Assembly (NCBI GenBank): GCA_003228415.1
Contig: QIDL01000371.1
Coordinates: forward strand, 1-5,656
Reading direction: 5' to 3'
Length of the DNA: 5,656 nucleotides
From: Gammaproteobacteria bacterium
GTDB lineage: Bacteria > Pseudomonadota > Gammaproteobacteria > Pseudomonadales > Azotimanducaceae
The notes beneath the pieces were generated by a model, which worked only from the letters and a program-made list of their open reading frames with translations, had not been told where the DNA came from and did no database searches. Numbering within the stretch: the first letter of the stretch is position 1; the number at the start of each line of letters is the position of its first letter. The position numbers and the translations under genes are program-made. Shown here piece by piece: positions 1 through 5,656 of the stretch.

Positions 1-488
1 TGACGGTGATGCACGGGGACATGAAGGCGTTGCCGTTCGAGGCAGGGTCATTCGATCTCATCTGGTGTGAAGGTGCTGCCTATATCATGGGTGTTGCGAA
101 CGCACTCTCGGCCTGGCGTCCGCTGCTTGCGGCCGGCGGTCGGCTGGCCTTCACCGAAGCGGTCTGGTTCGAAGACGACCCACCTCTGGAGCTCCGCGAC
201 TGGTGGCAGAACGGCTACCCCGACATGGGAGATGTGCAGACAACGCTGGACCGGACCACCCATTGCGGCTATCGGATTCTCGAGCATTTCCCGCTACCTG
301 AGTCGGCGTGGTGGGACGACTACTACGATCCTATGCTGGCCAACATCGAGAGGTTGCGCGAGCGCTACCTGAGCAACGCCGCCCCGGTCGGTGCGCTCGA
401 TGTGCTCGATAACTGTCAGATGGAGATCGACTACTATCAGAGGTTCTCGCGCTACTACGGCTATCTGTTTGTCGTTGCGTCGGTTTGA
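1..488 (+). CDS. class I SAM-dependent methyltransferase, C-terminal part (5' end outside window)
   Basis: This reading frame is open to the left edge, so the gene begins upstream; the GTG/ATG codons at 6-11 are internal. The visible part begins with the motif VMHGDMKALPF, followed by FDLIWCEGAAYIMG. These match the acidic 'GD-M..LPF' loop and the motif II strand of Rossmann-fold methyltransferases of the Methyltransf_11/25 type. A motif III-like turn follows (LLAAGGRLAFTEAVW). The SAM-binding glycine-rich motif I lies outside the window. The C-terminal half is rich in Trp and Tyr (RDWWQNGYP, WWDDYYDP, DYYQRFSRYYGY) and probably shapes the acceptor pocket. The family methylates small molecules or proteins in the cytosol, but the substrate cannot be read from this fragment. 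It ends 16 bp before the exonuclease start and may be co-transcribed with it. Methyltransferase is secure; a specific role is not assignable. Confidence 0.85.
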   Translation, partial: TVMHGDMKALPFEAGSFDLIWCEGAAYIMGVANALSAWRPLLAAGGRLAFTEAVWFEDDPPLELRDWWQNGYPDMGDVQTTLDRTTHCGYRILEHFPLPESAWWDDYYDPMLANIERLRERYLSNAAPVGALDVLDNCQMEIDYYQRFSRYYGYLFVVASV

Positions 489-504
489 TCCTCGGTCTGG
501 ATGG

Positions 505-1275
505 ATGCGCATAATCAGCTGGAACGTGAATGGTCTGAGAGCGTGCGCGAAGAAAGGCTTTCTTGACTTCCTCGAGCAGAGCGCCGCCGACGTCGTGCTG
601 CTGCAGGAAGTGCGGGCGTTTCCGGCCCAGTTACCGGCAGCCGTTCGAGAAGCAAGCGGCTGGCATGCTGTTTTCGCACCGGCCGAGCGGCCAGGCTACA
701 GCGGGGTCGGCATCTACAGTCGAAAACCGCCGGATAAGGTCGAGTCAAAACTAGGGGAGGCGCGCTTCGATACGGAGGGGCGCTTCATCGTCGCTCACTT
801 TTCACGAATGGCGATAGCCAGCGTCTACTTCCCCAAAGGCAGTGGCCGCGATCGGGACAACAGCCGGGTGCCGTATAAACTCGACTTCTACCGGGCCGTC
901 TTTGACAGGATTGAGCGGTTGCGACGGCGCGGGCCGGTATTTGTGGTCGGGGATTACAACACCGCGGTTGAAGAAATCGATCTCGCCCGGCCTATGGGCA
1001 ACACAAAAAGCAGTGGTTTTTTGCCCGAGTAGCGTGATGAGATGCGGCGCTGGCTGAATGCGGGTTGGGTGGATACCTTTCGGGCACAGCACCCGAATGA
1101 ACCTGACCACTATTCCTGGTGGCGCCAGTTCGGTGGTGCGCGGGAGAACAACGTGGGTTGGCGAATCGATTACGTGTTGGCGTCGCCGAGTGCTGCGCGA
1201 CGTATCCGTGATGCGTTTATCTGGCCGGACGTGCTGGGTTCGGATCATTGTCCGGTTGGTGTGGATGTGGACTGA
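505..1275 (+). pseudogene. xthA: exodeoxyribonuclease III (AP endonuclease), interrupted by in-frame amber stop
   Basis: ExoIII-family AP endonucleases cut DNA at abasic sites and degrade duplex 3' ends in base excision repair. The ATG at 505 gives MRIISWNVNGLRA, the classic family N-terminus. Key residues appear in order: Asn7 and Asn9, Glu35 (LLQE), Tyr108 (SVYFP), Asp150 and Asn152 (VVGDYN), the SSGFLPE segment (169-175), then TAG at codon 176. The same frame continues directly to the TGA at 1273-1275, supplying Asp222 (WRIDYVLAS) and His248 (GSDHCPVG). Full length would be 256 residues, normal for the family (about 250-270). In E. coli ExoIII the motif reads FLPEER, so TAG replaces a Glu codon, one G-to-T change from GAG. 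The stop-terminated product (175 aa, 505-1032) lacks the catalytic Asp and His and should be inactive. An ATG at 1042 could restart the C-terminal piece (77 aa). No clear Shine-Dalgarno sequence precedes 505. It could be a recent pseudogene, a read-through gene or a base-call error. Confidence 0.88.
1030..1032 (+). other. premature TAG codon in the exonuclease III frame
   Basis: The reading frame is TTG CCC GAG TAG CGT GAT GAG ATG. Homology to ExoIII continues without any shift on both sides, so this is a pure substitution, most simply GAG to TAG. The base after the stop is C. There is no evident hairpin immediately downstream that would suggest programmed recoding. Confidence 0.9.
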
Positions 1276-1315
1276 ATACTCGAGACCGTTCTACCTTCTA
1301 TGGATAGAGGATTCC

Positions 1316-1320
1316 GGGAG
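1316..1320 (+). promoter_or_regulatory. ribosome binding site deciding the ABC-F start
   Basis: GGGAG lies 8 nt before the GTG at 1329. This favours 1329 over the in-frame GTG at 1320, which overlaps the site itself. Starting at 1329 gives MSTIICRRLSFGY, which aligns with the usual N-terminus of Lsa-like proteins. Confidence 0.6.
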
Positions 1321-1328
1321 TGTTCGCT

Positions 1329-2105
1329 GTGTCCACTATTATTTGCCGCAGGCTGTCTTTCGGCTACGTCGGTTCGGCGACCGATGTTTTCACCGATCTG
1401 GATCTCATCGTCGATACTCGATGGCGTTCTGCTCTGGTCGGGCGTAACGGTCGGGGAAAAACGACGCTCGCAGCGTTTGCCGCGCTCGAGTCGGACTATC
1501 GACAACTGGGCGGCTATGAGATCGATGCGCGTGTAGAGAGCGAGTTGGGAGATCTCGGTATCCATGAGCGGTTGCAGGCGCGGCCGTTCGTAGATTTGAG
1601 TGGCGGAGAACAGACTCGCTGCCTGCTGGCAGGTCTGTTTGCGCTCGATTCCGGGTTTGCGCTGATCGATGAGCCGACCAATCACCTGGACCTGGGAGGC
1701 CGTGAGTTGTTGGCCGACTATCTGAGTAACAAGCCTGGATTTCTGCTGGTCTCCCATGATCGGGCGTTTCTCGACGCCTGTGCAGATCATGTGATCGCCC
1801 TGAACCCCGACACCTCGGAGACCCATCGCTTATCGTTCTCGGACTGGCGTTCGCACTATCTACAGCGCCTCGACGAGCAGGCGCTGACCAACAAGGCATT
1901 GAAAAAAGAGTTTCGTCGCCTGGAGACGACTGCTGGTGAGCGCCGCCGCGGTTCGCTGAAGCGTGAAGCAGACAAGGGTGCACACGTCGACAAGGGGTAT
2001 ATCGGCGCCCGCGCTGCGCGACAGATGAAGCGCGCCATCGCTGCAGAACGCCGCGCCAATGAGACTGTGCAATCGCGCAACACATTCCCTGCTGAAAGCG
2101 TCTAA
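1329..2105 (+). pseudogene. Lsa-like ABC-F ATPase, N-terminal half (NBD1 and linker), frameshifted
   Basis: ABC-F proteins are soluble twin-ATPase factors that bind the ribosomal E site; Lsa-type members displace lincosamide, pleuromutilin and streptogramin A antibiotics. This half (258 aa) carries Walker A GRNGRGKT (38-45), signature LSGGE (90-94), Walker B with catalytic Glu (ALIDEPTNHLD, 111-121) and the H-loop VSHDRAF (141-147). The charged inter-domain linker follows, with the subfamily hallmark GYIGARAARQMKR (223-235). Two defects are visible. Only about 44 residues separate Walker A from the signature, well short of Lsa relatives, and the expected 'FPQ' Q-loop region is absent. The frame also runs into a TAA at 2103-2105 just where the linker should join NBD2, and the homologous sequence resumes in the +1 frame. 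The Lsa-like assignment rests on linker and NBD2 motifs recalled from the family. Resistance activity is not implied for a broken gene. Confidence 0.82.
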
Positions 2106-2703
2106 TCTTGTCGTGTTTCGAGACAAGCCGCTATTCGAACCGGTCAGTTTTGATGTCTCGGCTTCCAGTCGGTTGGCAGTGCTGGGAGCCAACGGTTCCG
2201 GGAAGACCAGCCTGCTGGATCTGATCAGCCGCGCTCCCATGGAACCTCCTGTGGGACCTCCTATAGAACCTCCTATAGAATATGGCGGGGTGTTCGTGCG
2301 CTCCAATCTGGTTGAGATCTCCCGGGTGAATCAGCAGCCGTTATGGACCACGGGCGATCTGCAGCAGCGGTTGGCCGTGAACCACTTGGATGAGACCCGA
2401 TTTCGCCAGATAATGGCGGCGCTCGGTGTTCGGGGCAGCCTGCTGGAACGACCGATCGAAACGCTGTTGCAGGGTCAGCAGAAGAAGATCGAACTGGCCC
2501 GTTCGATGATGACGACGGCGAACCTGCTGGTCTGGGACGAGCCGTTGAACTATATCGACATCGATTCCCGAGAACGGATCGAGGAAGTGTTGCTCGACCA
2601 GGCCCCGGCGATGATATTCGTCGAGCATGACGCGACCTTCGTCGAGCGGGTCGCAACCGAGATGATTGAATTGAAAATGCAGGAGAATAGCGGGTTTGAA
2701 TAG
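2059..2703 (+). pseudogene. Lsa-like ABC-F ATPase, C-terminal half (NBD2), separated by frameshift
   Basis: This is the second half of the ABC-F gene at 1329. The ATG at 2059 merely opens the frame; recognisable homology starts near 2086 with LLKASNLVVFRDKPLFEPVSF. NBD2 keeps Walker A GANGSGKTS, a Q-loop (ISRVNQQPL), Walker B VWDEPLNYIDI with its catalytic Glu, and the H-loop FVEHDATF. WDEPLNYID and EHD are characteristic of Lsa-type ABC-F proteins. Two things are unusual. A proline-rich tandem repeat follows Walker A (2239-2283). The signature reads LLQGQQKK, where the family normally has Ser at the second position; TTG at 2467-2469 is one C-to-T change from TCG. Joined to the N-terminal half, the protein would be about 458 residues, roughly 40 fewer than Lsa(A). 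No ribosome binding site is visible before 2059, so independent expression is doubtful. Confidence 0.82.
2239..2283 (+). repeat. 12-bp in-frame tandem repeat, 3.75 copies, encoding (M/V/I)(E/G)PP
   Basis: Units are ATGGAACCTCCT (2239-2250), GTGGGACCTCCT (2251-2262), ATAGAACCTCCT (2263-2274) and partial ATAGAATAT (2275-2283). They encode MEPP, VGPP, IEPP and IEY. The array lies inside NBD2 of the ABC-F gene about 15 codons after the Walker A motif. The rare ATA codons and near-identical units suggest recent slippage expansion. Confidence 0.85.
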
Positions 2704-2768
2704 GCCTTTTGAAATACAGCGGCTGGAGCGTTGTGCGCCGGGTGGCGTCCATGAATATGGTGCAGCGC

Positions 2769-2774
2769 AAAAGG
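2769..2774 (+). promoter_or_regulatory. ribosome binding site for the TTG-started transporter
   Basis: AAAAGG lies 7 nt upstream of the TTG at 2782. No in-frame ATG or GTG exists between the upstream in-frame stop (2752-2754) and this TTG, so site and start support one another. Confidence 0.6.
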
Positions 2775-2781
2775 CCGCCAG

Positions 2782-4209
2782 TTGAGTAGTCCGGACCCCG
2801 CAAAGATCCCGCTGCTGACCAAGGTCGCCTACGGATTCGGGTCGGTGGCCTACGGGGTGAAGAACAACGGCTTCGACTACTTCTTCCTGATCTTTTACAG
2901 CCAGGTGATGGGCGTCGACGCTCAGCTGGTGGGCATGGCGCTCATGATTGCGTTGATGGTCGATGCCGTCAGCGATCCACTGATCGGCTATTTCTCGGAC
3001 AACACGCATTCCAGGTGGGGTCGTCGCCATCCCTATATGTACATCGCCGCCATACCGGTGTCGGTATCCTACTTCTTCATCTGGAACCCGCCGGAAAGCC
3101 TTGTCGGCAATGAGTTGTTCGGTTACATCGTGGTGATGTCGGTAATCGTCCGCACCCTGATCACTCTCTACGAAATTCCCAGTTCCGCTTTGTCCGCGGA
3201 ACTGACTGACCACTACGATGAACGCACCAGCATGCTCAGCTATCGCTACTTCTTCGGTTGGACCGGCGGTACGCTCATGGCCACGTTCGCCCTCGCATAC
3301 CTGTTGGTGCCGACGGATGAGATTCCAAGCGGTATGTTCAATATCGAGGGTTATGGCCGGATGGGGCTGGTGGCCGCTTCGATAATTTTCCTCGCCATCA
3401 TGGTCTCGGCGATAGGCACGCACAATCGTATTCCCTATCTCAGAAAGCCCCCCGAGAGATCCCGAATGACGCTCCGGCGAATTTACAGGGAACTTTTTGA
3501 AACCCTGTCGAACCGCTCGTTCGGCGCTTTGTTTCTGGCGGCGCTGTTCGGAGCGATAGCCTCTGGCCTTGCGGCCGGTCTCGGCTACTACCTGAACTCC
3601 TTTTTCTGGGAATTCAGTACCATGCAGATCAGCTATATCTCTTTGTCTGTGGTGCTCTCGGCTGCGATCGGTTTCCTGATCTCTCCCATCGCTTCGAAGA
3701 AGCTGGGAAAAAAGAAGGGCGCGATAATCATCGGCGTGATCGCCTTTTCCACCGCTCCCTTACCAGTGGTGCTGCGGCTCCTGGGAATCATGCCGGACAA
3801 TGGTCATCCGTGGCTGTTCCCCATCGTGCTGGTGACCACCATCCTCGATGTCGGGCTGATCATCACCTTCCAGGTTCTGATGTCGTCCATGATTGCCGAC
3901 CTGGTGGAGGACAGCGAAATGCAGACCCAGCGACGCTCGGAAGGGGTCTTTTTTGCCGCGGTAACGTTTACCCGAAAAATTGTGCAGGGCGTCGGAGTAG
4001 TCTCGGCCACCATCGTTCTGAGCATCGCCCAATTTCCAACGGGCGTCATGCCGGGTGAGGTACCCGAGGCGTCGCTATTTATCCTGGGCGCTTTATACGC
4101 ACCCGCGGTCTTCACGCTCTGGATGGTCATGATATGGTGCCTGTCGAGTTACAAGATTGATCGAGCCACTCATGAAGAAAATCTCAGAGCGCTGGGTCGG
4201 GCGGCATGA
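2782..4209 (+). CDS. GPH-family (MelB-like) MFS cation symporter
   Basis: This 475-residue inner-membrane protein belongs to the glycoside-pentoside-hexuronide:cation symporter family, which couples uptake of sugars or related solutes to H+ or Na+. The N-terminus (IPLLTKVAYGFGSVAYGVKN) is typical. In TM2, VDAVSDPLIG (60-69) carries Asp61 and Asp65, matching the paired cation-site Asp55/Asp59 of MelB. The cytoplasmic loop motif RWGRRHP follows at 79-84. The segment PSSALSAELTDHYDERTSMLSYR (133-155) and the TM11 region RRSEGVFF with Lys399 are also family hallmarks. About twelve hydrophobic segments can be traced, with a central basic cytoplasmic loop around 219-240. The start is TTG with an AAAAGG site. 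Length is normal and the frame intact. No glycosidase or regulator lies nearby, so the substrate is unknown. The gene follows the ABC-F stop by 78 bp and converges with the MOSC genes 16 bp downstream. Confidence 0.9.
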   Translation: MSSPDPAKIPLLTKVAYGFGSVAYGVKNNGFDYFFLIFYSQVMGVDAQLVGMALMIALMVDAVSDPLIGYFSDNTHSRWGRRHPYMYIAAIPVSVSYFFIWNPPESLVGNELFGYIVVMSVIVRTLITLYEIPSSALSAELTDHYDERTSMLSYRYFFGWTGGTLMATFALAYLLVPTDEIPSGMFNIEGYGRMGLVAASIIFLAIMVSAIGTHNRIPYLRKPPERSRMTLRRIYRELFETLSNRSFGALFLAALFGAIASGLAAGLGYYLNSFFWEFSTMQISYISLSVVLSAAIGFLISPIASKKLGKKKGAIIIGVIAFSTAPLPVVLRLLGIMPDNGHPWLFPIVLVTTILDVGLIITFQVLMSSMIADLVEDSEMQTQRRSEGVFFAAVTFTRKIVQGVGVVSATIVLSIAQFPTGVMPGEVPEASLFILGALYAPAVFTLWMVMIWCLSSYKIDRATHEENLRALGRAA

Positions 4210-4225
4210 GCAGCGCCGAGCCAAC

Positions 4226-4861
4226 TCAGATCAGTTTCGCGAGCTGCCCCTCGTAGTCACTGCGTGAACGAACGTCGATCGGAGCCGCGAGGAACCGCTC
4301 GAGTTCCGACGCGTCCAGTTTTCGATAAGCTGCCTGAAACATTTCCAATGTAGAGACGCCGTCTGCCGGGCAGGGTACCAACGAGAATTTCTCGCCTGTC
4401 TGAACCATGCCGGACTGGATGACTCGGCAATAGATCCCGGGGCGCAGTGCTTTCACAAAGTGTTTCGCGAATCTGGCGTCGCCCATACGCTGGGCCAGCG
4501 TATTGCAGGGAATCCGCGGCGCCGTGACTTCCAGCGTAACCTCATCGAAGCTGAGGCGAGTGCCAACGATGAGGCCGGGATCCGGTAGTCCGGTCAGCGT
4601 CAGGTTGTCGCCAAAGGTACCGGGCGCCATGGTCTTGCCGAGTTCGCCGGACCACCAGTCGTAGTCTTCCCGTCGATAGAGATAGACCGCCTGATCGGGT
4701 CCGCCATGATGCTTTTCATTGATAACCGCGTCATCTTCGAGACCGAGCGGACCGATGGTCACCGGAGCGGCCACAGGCCGCTTGAAAATGCCGGTCTTGC
4801 CACTGAAGCTTCGTCCTTCGAGAAGCGTGGCAGTTCCGACGTTGATACTGACGATGTGCAT
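4226..4861 (-). CDS. MOSC domain protein, YiiM-like
   Basis: This 211-residue cytosolic protein is a stand-alone MOSC domain of the E. coli YiiM type. MOSC proteins bind the molybdenum cofactor through a conserved Cys; YiiM is linked to reduction of N-hydroxylated bases such as 6-N-hydroxylaminopurine. Motifs in order: an N-terminal strand (HIVSINVGTA), GPLGLEDDAVINEKHHGGPDQAVYLY (38-62) with the family's DxxxxxxxHHGG pattern, FGDNLT (83-88), and APRIPCNTLAQRMG (114-127) whose Cys119 is the expected Mo ligand. A YiiM-style C-terminal extension follows (LEMFQAAYRKL). Its start codon lies 2 bp after the stop of the upstream MOSC gene and no strong Shine-Dalgarno sequence is visible, so translational coupling is likely. 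The real substrate is unknown. I leave the symbol blank because orthology to yiiM is not proven. Confidence 0.88.
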   Translation of the reverse strand: MHIVSINVGTATLLEGRSFSGKTGIFKRPVAAPVTIGPLGLEDDAVINEKHHGGPDQAVYLYRREDYDWWSGELGKTMAPGTFGDNLTLTGLPDPGLIVGTRLSFDEVTLEVTAPRIPCNTLAQRMGDARFAKHFVKALRPGIYCRVIQSGMVQTGEKFSLVPCPADGVSTLEMFQAAYRKLDASELERFLAAPIDVRSRSDYEGQLAKLI

Positions 4862-4863
4862 TT

Positions 4864-5656
4864 TCAGACTAGCTCGACAGCGTCGCTAACCGTGAGCGCG
4901 CCATTGCGGGTCACGTTCGCATAGACCCCGAGATCTCCATCGGCCAGTTTCACCAGCGCGCGCATGATACCCGGATCTTTCGGGAGATCGTCAAAACCGT
5001 GAGTGGTCATGACGCAGCGGGGACAGCCGACCGTGATCTCGAGTTCTGCGCCACCCAGCTTAAGGCTTTTGCCCGGCCAGGCGCGTTCCGGAAATGCGTC
5101 TTCCGAGTGCGTCTCGATCAGAATGTTTGGACGAAATCGACGGACATCGAATTGGTGATCTGCTGCCGATCTCTGCATGAAGCCAAGGCTTTCCGTGGTC
5201 ATGATCATCAGCGGAAACGCATCGAAGTAGGTTCCGGGTGGGGATTCGAATTCCATGAGGAACTCGGGAAATTTCTTGAAATCCGGAAGCGGTTCGTCAT
5301 CGGTGCGGCCGAACATGCGGCGAAACTCCGCCTCCGTATCCTCGAGCACCGGCGCCCCGCGACGATAGTGATCGAGCCGGTCGGCAGGCAGCAGAGGCCA
5401 GACGGTTACCGGGCTGCCGATGAGATTGCTGAGCGCCTCGGGTGCTGTGGGGTCATCTATGGCAAGCGTTCTTCCATCCGGTAGTGTCACCCTGGCGCGG
5501 GCGGACCCTTCAGGAGGCGGCTCGGTCTCATAACTGGCCGTGCACTGCATGAGTTCCGGAAACCGTTTGCCGCCGCGAATGCCGCCACGTTCTTCATCGC
5601 GAACCGCCCAGGCCCGATCGCCGGGGATGCCGCGCTCCCGTAGTTGGACCTGATCC
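4864..5656 (-). CDS. MOSC domain protein with N-terminal beta-barrel, YcbX/mARC-like (5' end outside window)
   Basis: The frame stays open from the Met at 5550 to the right edge. The added residues (LRERGIPGDRAWAV, GGKRFPELMQCTASY) are typical of the MOSC N-terminal beta-barrel domain, so the true start is upstream and the 228-residue reading from 5550 is too short. The MOSC domain follows: FDVRRFRPNILIE, WPGKSLKLGGAELEITVGCPRCVMTTHG, then LGVYANV. The Cys at 5014-5016 (PRC) is the expected molybdenum-cofactor ligand; a second Cys lies three residues earlier (5023-5025). At least 263 residues are in the window. The protein ends right after the MOSC domain (TVSDAVELV), so it lacks the C-terminal 2Fe-2S ferredoxin domain of E. 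coli YcbX. It must therefore take electrons from a separate partner, as mARC enzymes do. The family reduces N-hydroxylated compounds. It is first in an operon with the YiiM-like gene 2 bp downstream. Confidence 0.87.
   Translation of the reverse strand, partial: DQVQLRERGIPGDRAWAVRDEERGGIRGGKRFPELMQCTASYETEPPPEGSARARVTLPDGRTLAIDDPTAPEALSNLIGSPVTVWPLLPADRLDHYRRGAPVLEDTEAEFRRMFGRTDDEPLPDFKKFPEFLMEFESPPGTYFDAFPLMIMTTESLGFMQRSAADHQFDVRRFRPNILIETHSEDAFPERAWPGKSLKLGGAELEITVGCPRCVMTTHGFDDLPKDPGIMRALVKLADGDLGVYANVTRNGALTVSDAVELV

Noticed and set aside
391..504. Upstream extension of the exonuclease frame to an ATG at 391
   Set aside because: It overlaps the methyltransferase C-terminus and adds a basic tail unlike any ExoIII; the family N-terminus begins exactly at the ATG at 505.
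1245..2085. Minus-strand open frames opposite the ABC-F N-terminal half
   Set aside because: They read through sequence whose plus-strand frame carries Walker A, signature, Walker B and H-loop motifs; their own translations look like no family.
2067..2105. Programmed +1 frameshifting joining the two ABC-F halves
   Set aside because: There is no slippery codon-stop arrangement like prfB, and the other lesions in the gene make decay the simpler explanation; kept only as a test in the frameshift finding.
2731..2759. Possible promoter TTGTGC - 17 bp - AATATG before the transporter
   Set aside because: Each box matches the sigma-70 consensus at only about three of six positions, so it cannot be told from background.
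2751..2789. 12-codon ORF (MNMVQRKRPPVE) overlapping the transporter start, as a possible leader peptide
   Set aside because: There is no convincing ribosome binding site and no attenuator-like hairpins; chance is enough to explain it.
2341..3423. Long (360-codon) open frame on the minus strand
   Set aside because: It lies antisense to conserved NBD2 and transporter sequence, has no recognisable motif, and its His/Arg/Val-rich composition is typical of the shadow of a GC-rich gene.
1..5656. A defence system, CRISPR array, transposon or novel multi-gene system
   Set aside because: All frames are accounted for by recognised families; I saw no terminal inverted repeats, spaced repeats, transposase, nuclease-helicase pair or non-coding stretch large enough to hide one.

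Overview
This 5.7 kb stretch of GC-rich bacterial DNA is tightly packed. The gene types and GC-rich codon use suggest a proteobacterium, possibly an environmental or marine gammaproteobacterium; that placement is a family-level impression, not a computed result. No gap between genes is longer than about 80 bp. I see no tRNA, rRNA, CRISPR array, insertion sequence or attachment site.

Layout: (1) 1-488 (+) is the C-terminal part of a class I SAM-dependent methyltransferase that runs in from the left edge. (2) 505-1275 (+) is an exodeoxyribonuclease III gene (xthA type) with every catalytic residue recognisable, but it is cut by one in-frame TAG at 1030-1032. (3) 1329-2703 (+) is an Lsa-like ABC-F ATPase gene broken into two frames near 2070-2089. 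It also has a shortened first nucleotide-binding domain, a proline-rich 12-bp tandem repeat in the second domain and a lost signature serine. (4) 2782-4209 (+) is an intact GPH-family (MelB-like) cation symporter with a TTG start. (5) 4226-4861 (-) and 4864-5656 (-) are two MOSC-domain proteins, YiiM-like and YcbX/mARC-like. They are separated by 2 bp, form one operon and converge on the transporter. The upstream MOSC gene runs off the right edge.

The four plus-strand genes are co-directional but share no evident pathway: methyl transfer, DNA repair, ribosome protection and solute uptake. The two MOSC proteins probably share a theme of molybdenum-cofactor-dependent reduction or detoxification of N-hydroxylated compounds. 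The main oddity is the side-by-side damage in the exonuclease and ABC-F genes. The exonuclease has one clean nonsense codon, so it is a recent mutation, a recoding event or a base-call error. The ABC-F gene shows several independent lesions, which looks like real decay. I found no convincing undescribed multi-gene system here.
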